Shown piece after piece: positions 26,711 through 35,830 of a stretch of 64,000 nucleotides of DNA. The position numbers and the translations under genes are program-made. Position 1 is the stretch's first letter. Every line of letters begins with the position of its first letter. The notes below the pieces were generated by a model. The model worked only from the letters and a program-made list of their open reading frames with translations. It was not told the DNA's origin and did not search any database. Location: contig NZ_CP142016.1 in the NCBI RefSeq assembly GCF_035666175.1, positions 310,001 through 374,000 of the forward strand, written 5' to 3'. Source of the DNA: Riemerella anatipestifer (GTDB lineage: Bacteria; Bacteroidota; Bacteroidia; Flavobacteriales; Weeksellaceae).

Positions 26711-29700
26711 TTATTTTAATATTATCATTTTTTCTATTTGAGTAGAAGAACCTTTACAAGTCTCCTGATTGGTACTTTTTACAAAAACTTTGTAAATATA
26801 AGTACCTTTTCCCACATTTGCACCATAATCATCTGTTCCATCCCATTCTATTTGTTGTCTTCCTGTCCTAAATCCTTCTCTAAAAGGCTCCGAACTTACA
26901 GTCTGGCGTAGGGTTTTAACAAGTTTCCCTGTAATGGTATAAATCTGAACTCCTACTTCTAAAACATCAGGACAATTATGTTCAAACTGAATATAGGTTT
27001 TATTAGTAAATGGATTTGGCCAATTTAACAATCTTTTTACTACTAAATTCTCCTCCGCCTGAGGTCTCACTACAAAGTTTAACGATGCTGTTGAGAAATT
27101 ATTGTTAATATCCCAAACTTTAAATACCAATTGATGTTCTCCCGATTTTAAATTCCTAAAAGGATAATTTACAATTCCCTTCTGATAATCTTTAAGACTA
27201 GGACTCACACAACCATTTCCCTCCCCCGAAGTATAGAAGTCATTAAGAACAATGGTATTGATAACTTCTCCATCTAAAATTACTGTAATATCGTGTCCTA
27301 TACCAGCTCCTGTGGCGTTAATCCCTGTATCATCTGTAACACAAGCCAAAAATACAGGATTTTCATTTGTGATACCTCCATTAACGAAATTGGTATTATT
27401 CATAAAAAGTTTAATCTTAGGAGGTTCATTATCCTTAATACCATCAGGATTGATACCACCAATTTTAACCGTTTTGGATTGGTAAACATCCATCTCTTTA
27501 TTGTCCGCATATAAGAGTAGCCTTCCGTCTCCCAAACTAAAATCAATATCCTTAGGCATATAGAACTCTATCTCAAAAACTCCGTTTTTAACCGTGCCTG
27601 AGGTTTTAACAATAGGATTTCCTTCTTCTTTATAATTAAGTATCGGTGTTAGGCCACCATCATTATTTCGTGTTTTTTTACTTTGTATTTTATCAAAAAT
27701 GTTAGCTACTATTTTACCATTAAAAGCCTCATCTAAATCCCCAGAAATAGTATTGACACGACCTTTAATTTTCACAAAATCCAACCCCCTTAAACTCTCT
27801 TGAGTTGGTTTTTCTATTTGGTCTATCACAATTCTAGGTGCAGGTCGGCTAAGCCTCATTGCTGGGTCTCCCAACATATTAACTTTTAGATGATCTGGGT
27901 GAACCCCAAAATTATTCTTCGCCATTAGAAAAGCATCTCCTAAAGTGTAGAAACGTTCTGCATTTTCTTTTTTGAAAATAGACTCTAAGAATGAATTGGT
28001 AAATCTTCTCCCGTAAGACACTCCTAGCTCCCTACTAGAAGTAATCATCATGGCTGGACCTCCCGATTTTAATTTAAATAAAATCTCTCCTAAAGACGGT
28101 GTATTTGGGTCGTCCCAAAGTGTAAACTCACAAGTAATAGTAGAAACAAGTGGAAAACGACTATAAGTACTGCTAAAGTTGTTAAATTGATTAACTTCAT
28201 TAAGTGTAAGCACTCTCTCTTGAGCCCACCCATTAAGTCCACCATGCCCAAAATAGAACAAAAATAAACTGTTCCCCATAGCTGTGTTAATCCCCTGTGT
28301 AATTTGAGGAAATCTCTGCCCTCCTGCAGTAGTTTCCGGAGAAAATGAATCTAAATAAAGTTTTCTAATATGATACTCCTTTTTATCTGAAGTGTTAGTT
28401 TCAAACAAATTAACTAAAGCCGAATTAATTTCATCGTGGAAAGGAGCCCCTCCATCTCTATCGTCATCTACAACAAAATCCATATTCATTCGCCATTCTC
28501 CGAAAGGCGTAGATTGGTTAGGCAAAGCGTTGTAGTATGCTAAAGTTTTATCTATCCCTATTTTAGCTTCTGTTATATTTTTAGCGAGAATTCTCCCAAT
28601 AGGCAGGTCAGGTAAAACATTACTCAAAGAAGTGCTTCTTTGTGGTGAAGTCATTACAAAATAATCATCAGTAACATAAGAATTACTAAAATCTAAACTG
28701 CTTTCACTTTCATAAGTGGGTACAATATTAGAATTACTCCCTGTACAATTTTTATAGTCGTAAGAGCCGTCTCCCAATAATAGTACATATTTTAATCTTC
28801 CATTATTTTTAAGATGAGAAATGAAGTTTCTTATTGCGGTAAGATCTTGTCCACCTGAACTGTACTCGTTATATATTTTGCCAGGCTCTACAATCGCTGT
28901 TTTAAATCCATTTTTTTGAGTGTGATAATCTGCCAATCTTTTGGCTTCTGTTGCGAAATCAGAACTTGTAATAATAAGGTAATCTACATCTGTAAGAGCC
29001 TGTAAATTTTGATTTTCTATCCTACCTATGAAACTAGGTGTATAAGCTACATCTAGCTTAAAGGCAACGAACTCATTGTTAAAAGTATCACTATTAGCAA
29101 GATAAGCTAAAGTAAAAAGGTTATTCGCAGAGTTAAGGTTCTTTTTATTCTTAACATTAGTTACATCAGACACATCCCAAACTCTATCAATAGCCTCAGC
29201 ACTACTAATTTGAAATCCATAGTTTTGTCCTGAAGTCTCCGCTATCCCAAAATTTCTAAAATTCATTTGAGAACCATTGAATCTTAAAGGTTGCTTATAC
29301 TCTATCTCTGCATAATCTAGATAAAATACGGCATTAGGATTAGCACTTATATTTGGAGTATAATTAAACGTTACTTTATTAGTGTCTGAAGATATAGAAG
29401 AGAGGAATAAAATAGAATTATATCCACCTTGTCCAGAAACACTTTGTTCAAAGGTACTACTTCCTATGTTTAAGGTAATTTTAGTACTTTGAGCATCTTT
29501 AGCAATTAATCTTGTTCTAAATTTCACTCTAGAATCCGAAGGAACGTCCGTTAGATTAAAAGTAACTTCCTTTGCACTACTAAAAGCATCATCTACCCAC
29601 AATCTACCTATCCCTCTAAGATTATTCTTATCCTCATTGATAAACTGATAGGCATCGTATTCTGTAATAAGGTCGGTCGTGGGTGTAGTATCTTGAGTTG

Positions 29701-30601
29701 TACTAATCCTCTTACCAGCACCTATGTCAAAATTGATAAAATAATAAGCATTGCCTTCGTAGATATTTTTATAATGGATAGCCCTATCTAGTCTCGCATC
29801 CGTTTTACGATTGCTCCTGTTATAAAAAGCATAACCATCTGCACCTTGAGCATAAAAAAGAGCATAATCTTCTTCGTCCCATCGCCCATCTTCCTCGCCT
29901 ACTACTTCTATCGCATTCTCTTGCAATGTTTTATAATACTTATCTTGATTATATTCAGGTAACATAAGCCCTCCATTACCATATATTCTGAAATTTTTAG
30001 GATTGATGGAAGACAGATTGATACCATTATCCCTCAAAAACTGACTAGTAATTTTATATACGCCTGATTTATCTACCTTTATTTTATAAAAAGTTCCTGA
30101 AGCTAATGGACTAGTCACCGAAGTGGATAAAATCTTGTTTGAATTGTTATTAAGCCTTAAAACTTTAGCCTCTTTTTTTAAAGTGTATGAAACTAATTTT
30201 TTAAGCTCATCACCTTCTTTTTTTATAACTTTAATTCTCAAGTTCAGAAGAAAACCTTCTCCAAAGGAGTTTTTTTGCATGTTTACTTCCGCTTCCTCCT
30301 CTGATGTTATTAAAGAAGCATCTAAATCAAACTTCTGGTTATCTTGAAGTTTTTCCCACACCAAATTTATAACACTATAACTTTCATCTTGAGCTACCTT
30401 TGTGGTATTTTGAAGGTATATTTGATTATTATCAAATACTAATTCTTTATTAGTAAAACTAGGTAATTTAACCGATTTATCCGTGCCATAACTTAGTTCT
30501 GTACTACCTTGCCATTGTATCTGGGTGGTTTGAGCTCCAAAAAAATTACACACCAAAACTATTGCTAGTAGTATATTCTTATTAAGTAACTCGTTGTGCA
30601 T
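26711..30601 (-). CDS. porU: Type IX secretion sortase PorU with IS-derived start codon
   Basis: A 1296-aa gingipain-like (C25) cysteine peptidase on the cell surface that cuts the C-terminal signal of T9SS cargo and attaches it to lipopolysaccharide. The catalytic dyad is visible: His786 in FYFGHGGLNGW and Cys824 in STITCEF. The C-terminus holds an Ig-like domain and a FlgD-like beta-sandwich (LNWPNPFTNKTYIQFEH, YTITGKLVKTL). The current reading begins inside the right inverted repeat of IS982 copy 2: ATG CAC AAC GAG TTA, then native codons. The original N-terminus (MKLLLNKN) remains split at 31570-31587. The new start keeps frame and the hydrophobic signal core (NILLAIVLVCNFFGAQ), so a full protein may still be made and exported. 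Confidence 0.93.
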   Translation of the reverse strand: MHNELLNKNILLAIVLVCNFFGAQTTQIQWQGSTELSYGTDKSVKLPSFTNKELVFDNNQIYLQNTTKVAQDESYSVINLVWEKLQDNQKFDLDASLITSEEEAEVNMQKNSFGEGFLLNLRIKVIKKEGDELKKLVSYTLKKEAKVLRLNNNSNKILSTSVTSPLASGTFYKIKVDKSGVYKITSQFLRDNGINLSSINPKNFRIYGNGGLMLPEYNQDKYYKTLQENAIEVVGEEDGRWDEEDYALFYAQGADGYAFYNRSNRKTDARLDRAIHYKNIYEGNAYYFINFDIGAGKRISTTQDTTPTTDLITEYDAYQFINEDKNNLRGIGRLWVDDAFSSAKEVTFNLTDVPSDSRVKFRTRLIAKDAQSTKITLNIGSSTFEQSVSGQGGYNSILFLSSISSDTNKVTFNYTPNISANPNAVFYLDYAEIEYKQPLRFNGSQMNFRNFGIAETSGQNYGFQISSAEAIDRVWDVSDVTNVKNKKNLNSANNLFTLAYLANSDTFNNEFVAFKLDVAYTPSFIGRIENQNLQALTDVDYLIITSSDFATEAKRLADYHTQKNGFKTAIVEPGKIYNEYSSGGQDLTAIRNFISHLKNNGRLKYVLLLGDGSYDYKNCTGSNSNIVPTYESESSLDFSNSYVTDDYFVMTSPQRSTSLSNVLPDLPIGRILAKNITEAKIGIDKTLAYYNALPNQSTPFGEWRMNMDFVVDDDRDGGAPFHDEINSALVNLFETNTSDKKEYHIRKLYLDSFSPETTAGGQRFPQITQGINTAMGNSLFLFYFGHGGLNGWAQERVLTLNEVNQFNNFSSTYSRFPLVSTITCEFTLWDDPNTPSLGEILFKLKSGGPAMMITSSRELGVSYGRRFTNSFLESIFKKENAERFYTLGDAFLMAKNNFGVHPDHLKVNMLGDPAMRLSRPAPRIVIDQIEKPTQESLRGLDFVKIKGRVNTISGDLDEAFNGKIVANIFDKIQSKKTRNNDGGLTPILNYKEEGNPIVKTSGTVKNGVFEIEFYMPKDIDFSLGDGRLLLYADNKEMDVYQSKTVKIGGINPDGIKDNEPPKIKLFMNNTNFVNGGITNENPVFLACVTDDTGINATGAGIGHDITVILDGEVINTIVLNDFYTSGEGNGCVSPSLKDYQKGIVNYPFRNLKSGEHQLVFKVWDINNNFSTASLNFVVRPQAEENLVVKRLLNWPNPFTNKTYIQFEHNCPDVLEVGVQIYTITGKLVKTLRQTVSSEPFREGFRTGRQQIEWDGTDDYGANVGKGTYIYKVFVKSTNQETCKGSSTQIEKMIILK

Positions 30602-31569
30602 TTTAAATAATACTGATTTTTAGATGATTTAATTTTCTTTGGAAGATAAATTTATTGATATATTGAATAACCGTTGCGGCGGTTATTTTACTGATTATCC
30701 TTGTTTTAAAGCCTTCAAAAGTTTTAGCATAGTTTCTTTTAATCATAAATTGGTCGCAAAGTTGAGAGAAAAATGTCTCAATTCGTTTTCGCTTTTTCTT
30801 GTACAATGAAAATTGAGGAATATAATCTTTCTGATTACTTCTCATTGGTGTATCTAATTTAATATTAGCATAGTTAAATAAATCTATTTGAACTTTTGCT
30901 GATAAATAGCCTCTATCTCCAATTAAAGTACAGTTTCGCATTTGCTCACCAATATCTTTTAAATAGTGGATGTCGTGAACGGATGCAGGGCTTATATCAA
31001 AATTCTTAATCACACCATTTAAAGAACATACTGCGTGTAGTTTATAGCCATAGAAATATAATTTCTGTGAAGCACAATAACCATATGTTGGTGAAGAATA
31101 GGATTGCTCTTTACAAATTTTTGAACGAGTAGAACGAGCGTTTTCACAAACTTTCATTGGCATGCTATCAACGATAAAAATATCTTCAAACTCATTGAAC
31201 TCCATCGAAATACGCTGTCTAATTTGCTCTGTTTGTAGGGATAGTCTTCGTTTTCGCTTATTGTAAACACTTCTTTCAATTTTGTTTATCAGAGAGTTTG
31301 GCAATTTTCTAAATAACTGTAATTCGCTATCAATACTCAAGTATTCAGCAGTAATATTAAGACTTATGACTTCTAAATCGCTCATTTTAGGTGTTCTTCT
31401 CTGATAACTAATCAGTTGATTTTCTGAAAAAAGTCCTAAAACTTCCAAAATTCTTTCATATATTTGCTCTATGTTGTTCATTTATACCGTTTTATAGCAA
31501 AAACAATATACTGATTTTCAGTCTAATAAACAACTCTTGTTTTTTTCATTTCATAATGCACAACGGGTT
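30588..31569 (-). mobile_element. IS982-family insertion sequence, copy 2 (982 bp)
   Basis: The same element as at 8281-9262, here inverted: its right end (ACTCGTTGTGCAT) lies toward porU. A 7-bp target duplication ATTAAGT is at 30581-30587 and 31570-31576. It lies inside the first codons of porU and between porU and its native upstream region. The transposase reads toward porU. Confidence 0.95.
30603..31481 (-). CDS. IS982-family transposase (copy 2)
   Basis: A 292-aa DDE transposase, identical in amino-acid sequence to copy 1 (Asp105, Asp189, Glu235). Its stop codon (30605-30603) is followed by one base and then the ATG now used by porU (30601-30599). Transposase translation could therefore be coupled to porU, and any transposase transcript would continue into porU-porV. 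Confidence 0.95.
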   Translation of the reverse strand: MNNIEQIYERILEVLGLFSENQLISYQRRTPKMSDLEVISLNITAEYLSIDSELQLFRKLPNSLINKIERSVYNKRKRRLSLQTEQIRQRISMEFNEFEDIFIVDSMPMKVCENARSTRSKICKEQSYSSPTYGYCASQKLYFYGYKLHAVCSLNGVIKNFDISPASVHDIHYLKDIGEQMRNCTLIGDRGYLSAKVQIDLFNYANIKLDTPMRSNQKDYIPQFSLYKKKRKRIETFFSQLCDQFMIKRNYAKTFEGFKTRIISKITAATVIQYINKFIFQRKLNHLKISII

Positions 31570-31587
31570 ATTAAGTAATAATTTCAT
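31570..31587 (-). other. Orphaned native 5' end of porU
   Basis: The minus strand reads ATG AAA TTA TTA CTT AAT from 31587 and is then interrupted by the IS. Fused to the porU codons beyond the element it would give MKLLLNKNILLAIVLV, a typical signal peptide. As it stands, the frame runs into the IS and stops after about 13 codons. Confidence 0.85.
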
Positions 31588-31816
31588 AATGAATATTTCT
31601 AATATGTTTAGAATAAATCTGTTTTCTTTGCAAAGTAAAAGTAAAAAATTAAAACAATAAAATTTAATTCTTTTCGTTTAGCAAAAAAGGTTAAAATCTA
31701 TTTTGTAAAGTAGAATAATTTAGCTTTCTTTGTAAGTTGAAAGTGTTTTGAGATTAGCATTTTATTAGCTAACTCTTACTCATTGTTATTTAAATAAAAG
31801 AAAAATATTATATCGA
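31588..31816. promoter_or_regulatory. Divergent intergenic region porU / gldJ
   Basis: 229 bases, very AT-rich, separating the original porU start from gldJ. It should hold promoters for both genes. I see no exact TAnnTTTG box toward gldJ and no gene. Transcripts initiated here toward porU must now cross the whole IS982. Confidence 0.45.
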
Positions 31817-33430
31817 ATGAAAAAACTAAAGTTATTTTCATTATGTGTTTTAGGTTCATCTTTAACCTTAATTAGTTGTGGTAGTGGCAACACCAAAAAA
31901 GGAGGAGGTTCAGGTAAAACTACAAGCCTTACAGGCTGGAAAGAAAACGACCAAAAAGGTTGGTTCTTCTCTGGAAAAGAAGAAAAACAGAAAGGACAAC
32001 CAGGAATGGTATTCGTACAAGGCGGTACTTTTACTATGGGATTAGTGAAAGATGATGTGATGCACGACTGGAACAACACTCCTAGAAGAATGCAAGTAAG
32101 CTCTTTCTTTATTGGCGAAACCGAAGTTACCAATTACGATTACCGTAACTATGTAACTTGGTTAAAGTTTGTTTTCCCTTCTTCTGACCCTAGTTTCAAA
32201 GATATTTATAAAGGAGCTCTGCCTGACACTTTAGTTTGGAATAACGAACTATCTAGAAATGATTATTCAGAAACTTATTTTCGTTCTCCAGCCTATAACA
32301 ATTATCCTGTAGTTGGGGTATCTTGGTTACAAGCTAACAGGTATTGTGAATGGCTAACGGACAGAGTTGGAGAAAGAATACTAATGGATCAAGGAGTTAT
32401 TTCTAAAGATTTATATACCAACGAAAGTAATAACCAAGGGCAATCCTCTTTTACATTAGACAAGTATAAAGCGAACGACCCTGAAATGCAGAGTTATATC
32501 AATGAGCAAAGACTTAAACAAAAGTCTGGCATCAAAACAACTAACTCTAGGATTTTAGCTGCCAACAGAGGTAATGGTTCTGCGGTAGTTACCAAATATC
32601 GTCTCCCTACTGAGGTAGAATGGGAATTTGCTGCTCTAGGTTTACAAAAGAACAGAGAGTATAATCTTTATACAGGGAAAACTCCAGAAATTGATAAACT
32701 AAGAGGCAACAAAGGTAGAAACAGAGGTATGTTCCTTGAGAACTTTAAATATGGTCGAGGAGACTATTCGGGAACTTCGGGTTGGAATAACGACGGCTCA
32801 CCTACCACTGCTGATGTAAGACAGTATCCTTCTAACGACTTAGGTATTTATGGTATGTATGGCAATGTAGCTGAATGGACAGCCGATGTTTACAGACCAA
32901 TTATAGACGATGAAGCTAGTGATTTTAACTATTACAGAGGTAATGTTTATAAGCAAGTAGTTAAAAATAGTGATGGCACCTTCTCTAAAGTTGATGGTAA
33001 CAATATAAAATATGATACTTTAGCAGATGGCAGAAGAGTCTATAGAGGCTTACCAGGACAATATGAAAGAGAAGTTGTTGACGATAAAAGAAACTTCCGT
33101 GATGGAGATTTCATGTCTTCTCTAGGTGCTGGAAACGGAAGAGAACTTGACAGTGCTGCATCTAAAGAGTTTAATATGTATAATTCTTCTAAGAGAAGAT
33201 TCTTTGTAGATGCTAAAGGGAAAGTTATCCTAGAGAAAGATAAAAAGTTTAGAACATCTAACGTTTCTAATAGCTCTAGAGTGGTTAAAGGTGGTTCATG
33301 GAAAGATACCGCATATTGGCTAGACCCAGGGCAAAGAAGATATAGAGATGAAGCAAGAGCTTACGGCTGGGTAGGCTTCCGTGTAGCACAAGATGCTAAA
33401 GACAATATGAACAAAAGAAGTAAAAGATAA
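31817..33430 (+). CDS. gldJ: Gliding motility / T9SS lipoprotein GldJ
   Basis: A 537-aa outer-membrane lipoprotein needed for gliding and type IX secretion, where it stabilises GldK. The signal and lipobox are SLCVLGSSLTLISC. The mature protein is a formylglycine-generating-enzyme-like (SUMF1) fold: start GMVFVQGGTFTMG, EVTNYDYRNYVTW, NNYPVVGVSWLQANRYCEWL, YRLPTEVEWEFAALG, and the end VVKGGSWKD plus WVGFRVAQD. The Cys pair of true sulfatase-modifying enzymes is not evident, consistent with a structural role. It is divergent from porU and is followed by a terminator. Confidence 0.95.
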   Translation: MKKLKLFSLCVLGSSLTLISCGSGNTKKGGGSGKTTSLTGWKENDQKGWFFSGKEEKQKGQPGMVFVQGGTFTMGLVKDDVMHDWNNTPRRMQVSSFFIGETEVTNYDYRNYVTWLKFVFPSSDPSFKDIYKGALPDTLVWNNELSRNDYSETYFRSPAYNNYPVVGVSWLQANRYCEWLTDRVGERILMDQGVISKDLYTNESNNQGQSSFTLDKYKANDPEMQSYINEQRLKQKSGIKTTNSRILAANRGNGSAVVTKYRLPTEVEWEFAALGLQKNREYNLYTGKTPEIDKLRGNKGRNRGMFLENFKYGRGDYSGTSGWNNDGSPTTADVRQYPSNDLGIYGMYGNVAEWTADVYRPIIDDEASDFNYYRGNVYKQVVKNSDGTFSKVDGNNIKYDTLADGRRVYRGLPGQYEREVVDDKRNFRDGDFMSSLGAGNGRELDSAASKEFNMYNSSKRRFFVDAKGKVILEKDKKFRTSNVSNSSRVVKGGSWKDTAYWLDPGQRRYRDEARAYGWVGFRVAQDAKDNMNKRSKR

Positions 33431-33447
33431 ATAACTTCCTAAACTCT

Positions 33448-33480
33448 AAAAAAACCTTTCTTTATTAGAAAGGTTTTTTT
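33448..33480 (+). terminator. Terminator after gldJ
   Basis: Stem AAAAAACCTTTCT / AGAAAGGTTTTTT with a 5-base loop and a T run. Confidence 0.85.
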
Positions 33481-33487
33481 ATTTTTG
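33480..33487 (+). promoter_or_regulatory. murF promoter -7 box overlapping the gldJ terminator tail
   Basis: TATTTTTG fits TAnnTTTG and starts at the last T of the terminator run. The murF ATG is only 4 bases further on, so a transcript from here would have a very short leader. Confidence 0.4.
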
Positions 33488-33491
33488 GGCT

Positions 33492-34766
33492 ATGAATATA
33501 GAACAGTTTTATCCAATATATTTAAAAAGCAATAAAGTTTCCATTGATAGTAGAACTATTGCTGAAGGTGATTTATTTTTTGCTTTTTCTGGTGAGAATT
33601 TCAATGCGGCAACATTAGCAGAAGACGCTATTAACAAAAGAGCTTTAGCCGTGATAGTAGAACAAAAGGAGTACGAAAATATCAGTAAAAATATTTTTTA
33701 TGTTCCTTCTACTTTAAAATTTTTACAAGAATTATCTACCTTTCATAGAAATAAACTTAACATTCCTATTATTGCTCTTACAGGAAGTAATGGAAAAACC
33801 ACTTCTAAAGAGCTCATAGCTGCAGTATTATCTAAGAAATACAAGGTACAATTTACTAAAGGTAATCTTAATAACCATATAGGCGTTCCTCTTACTCTAC
33901 TTTCTATAAAGCCGGAGCATGAAATTACTGTAGTAGAAATGGGGGCTAATCATCAAAAAGAAATCGAACTTTTATGTCAAATAGCTCAGCCCGACTATGG
34001 CTATATTACCAATTTTGGAAAGGCTCACCTTGAGGGCTTTGGAGGTGTAGAAGGTGTTATCAAAGGAAAATCAGAGTTGTATGATTATCTTAAAAAAGAA
34101 AATAAACAAATCTTAGTTAATGCCAACGATACCATACAAGTGGAAAAAACAAAAGACTACTCTAAAACCATTTGTTTTGGAACACCTCAATCTGATTATG
34201 ATTTCCAGTTATTCTATGATAATCAAAGGGTAGGACTTATTTTTGAAAGCGAAGAAATAATTTCACAACTTACTGGAGCTTATAACTTTACTAATATATC
34301 AGCAGCTGTAACTCTAGGACTATATTTTGGTATTGACAAAAATCTTATTAAAGAGGCCATACAAGAGTACACTCCTACCAATATGCGTTCTCAAATTATG
34401 CAAAAAGGAGATAAAATTTTAGTATTAGACACTTACAATGCTAATCCTAGTAGTATGGCAGTTTCTTTAGAGAATTTTGCTTTGTTTAATGGTAGTAAAA
34501 CCGTAATCATTGGGGATATGTTAGAGCTAGGCGATGCTTCCGAGGAAGAACACAAAACTATTCTTCAAAAAGCACAATCTCTCAATTTTGATAAAATTAT
34601 TACCGTTGGGAAACATTTCTCTAGTGTAAATACACAAGGTACAGCATTTCTTAACACTCAACAACTCTCCGAATATCTTAAAAATCAACCTTTAACCACT
34701 AAAAATATTCTCTTAAAAGGCTCAAGAGGTATTGCCTTAGAAAAAATATTAGACGATATTGTTTAA
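33492..34766 (+). CDS. murF: UDP-N-acetylmuramoyl-tripeptide-D-alanyl-D-alanine ligase
   Basis: Adds D-Ala-D-Ala to UDP-MurNAc-tripeptide, the last cytoplasmic step in building the peptidoglycan pentapeptide. It has 424 aa in three Mur-ligase domains: an N-terminal UDP-binding domain (VSIDSRTIAEGDLFFAFSGE), a central ATPase with the P-loop IALTGSNGKTTSKELIAAVL and VVEMGANHQKEIELL, and the C-terminal domain with LDTYNANPSSMAVSLENF and GDMLELGDASEEEH. The last 18 bases overlap the convergent NUDIX gene. Confidence 0.96.
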   Translation: MNIEQFYPIYLKSNKVSIDSRTIAEGDLFFAFSGENFNAATLAEDAINKRALAVIVEQKEYENISKNIFYVPSTLKFLQELSTFHRNKLNIPIIALTGSNGKTTSKELIAAVLSKKYKVQFTKGNLNNHIGVPLTLLSIKPEHEITVVEMGANHQKEIELLCQIAQPDYGYITNFGKAHLEGFGGVEGVIKGKSELYDYLKKENKQILVNANDTIQVEKTKDYSKTICFGTPQSDYDFQLFYDNQRVGLIFESEEIISQLTGAYNFTNISAAVTLGLYFGIDKNLIKEAIQEYTPTNMRSQIMQKGDKILVLDTYNANPSSMAVSLENFALFNGSKTVIIGDMLELGDASEEEHKTILQKAQSLNFDKIITVGKHFSSVNTQGTAFLNTQQLSEYLKNQPLTTKNILLKGSRGIALEKILDDIV

Positions 34767-35360
34767 TCTAAAATAAAGGTTAATTAGTAGCTGTATATTC
34801 TTAAATGTTTGAGGATAAATGTATTCTTGGATTTCCTTATGAGACTTCCATTCTACTTTGCTGATGCCTTCTTCTATCTGTGGAGAAGGCACTTCGGAGC
34901 CATTGTATTTCATAGTAAACCAATAGGTTCTCTTGAGTATTCTTTTCTTTTTTTCGGTATAGATGTGATAAGTTTCTTGTAAGAAATCTAACAGTTCTAA
35001 GTCTGTAATCCCTGTTTCTTCTTCTACCTCTCTTACAGCCGCTTCTTTTACACCTTCGCCTTTCTCTAGTTTACCTTTAGGCAAATCCCACTTCCCTAGT
35101 CTATGTATAAATAAAATTTTGCCCTCTTTATTCGCTACCAAACCTCCTGCCGCTTCTACAATATGAAATAAAGATTTAAAACACTTCCACAGCTTATCTA
35201 TATTAGAGGCGTAAACACAAACCTCTCTTGCTGAAGTTTTTTCTAGTAGCTCTATCCCCTCTTCTATATTTTTCTCATCAGTAAATATTATGTTATGCTC
35301 CGTACTTTCGGGTTGATTACTGATGATTAATCTTTTTTCATTGATAAAAACTTTATACAT
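34749..35360 (-). CDS. NUDIX hydrolase
   Basis: A 203-aa protein whose C-terminal half is a NUDIX domain: GKLEKGEGVKEAAVREVEEE followed by TGI matches the Nudix box (Gx5Ex7REUxEExGU). A short N-terminal region (residues 1-65) precedes it and is typical of the Bacteroidota form. The substrate, some nucleoside diphosphate derivative, cannot be deduced. Its 3' end overlaps murF by 18 bases, an unusual convergent overlap. Confidence 0.88.
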   Translation of the reverse strand: MYKVFINEKRLIISNQPESTEHNIIFTDEKNIEEGIELLEKTSAREVCVYASNIDKLWKCFKSLFHIVEAAGGLVANKEGKILFIHRLGKWDLPKGKLEKGEGVKEAAVREVEEETGITDLELLDFLQETYHIYTEKKKRILKRTYWFTMKYNGSEVPSPQIEEGISKVEWKSHKEIQEYIYPQTFKNIQLLINLYFRLNNIV

Positions 35361-35394
35361 TTGCGGAAGTTTAATAATTTAACAAAAATAAGAA

Positions 35395-35784
35395 ATGAAT
35401 TTAGAAGGAAGAAAAATTATCGTAAATAAATCGGCAAAACAGCTATCTGAAATGTTGAAACGCCCAGAAGATTACAAAGAACTAATGCCTGAGGGATTAA
35501 AAAAGTTTGAAACCGTAGCTGATGGTTTTAAGTTCGGGCTTAAAGGTATGCCAGAAATCGCCCTTAAAATAGACAAAGTAAAAGAAGGCGAAAAAGTAGT
35601 ATTAAAGTCTGCTAGTTCTAGCTTAGATTTTGGTCTTACAGGAATGATGAACGCTATCAACGAAAACCAAACAGAAGTTCAGCTTTTATTTGAAGGAAAA
35701 TTTAATCCTTTTATCAAAATGATGGTAGAGAAGCCACTTCAAAACTTCATCAATAACTTAACAGATAAGATAGAACAGTTATAA
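35395..35784 (+). CDS. SRPBCC (START-like) family protein
   Basis: A 129-aa soluble protein with the helix-grip fold pattern: early strand NLEGRKIIVNKSAKQLSEML, central strands (FKFGLKGMPEIALKIDKV, KVVLKSASSS) and a long C-terminal helix (PLQNFINNLTDKIEQL). Family members bind hydrophobic ligands or act as orphan cyclase-like proteins; no ligand can be assigned. It is divergent from the NUDIX gene by 34 bases. Confidence 0.7.
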   Translation: MNLEGRKIIVNKSAKQLSEMLKRPEDYKELMPEGLKKFETVADGFKFGLKGMPEIALKIDKVKEGEKVVLKSASSSLDFGLTGMMNAINENQTEVQLLFEGKFNPFIKMMVEKPLQNFINNLTDKIEQL

Positions 35785-35798
35785 TTCTATAATTTAAT

Positions 35799-35830
35799 CC
35801 GTCTCAAAATACTAATTGGGACGTTTTTTT
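35799..35830 (+). terminator. Terminator after the SRPBCC gene
   Basis: Stem CGTCTCA / TGGGACG (one G-T pair) and a long T run. The T run reaches the 3' end of the convergent lptC. Confidence 0.7.

Noticed and set aside
31588-31816. Small gene in the porU/gldJ gap
   Set aside because: Very AT-rich with no start plus open frame of useful length; better read as a divergent regulatory region.
31817-33430. Active formylglycine-generating enzyme for gldJ
   Set aside because: It has a lipobox, lies next to porU, and the catalytic Cys pair is not evident; GldJ is the established family.
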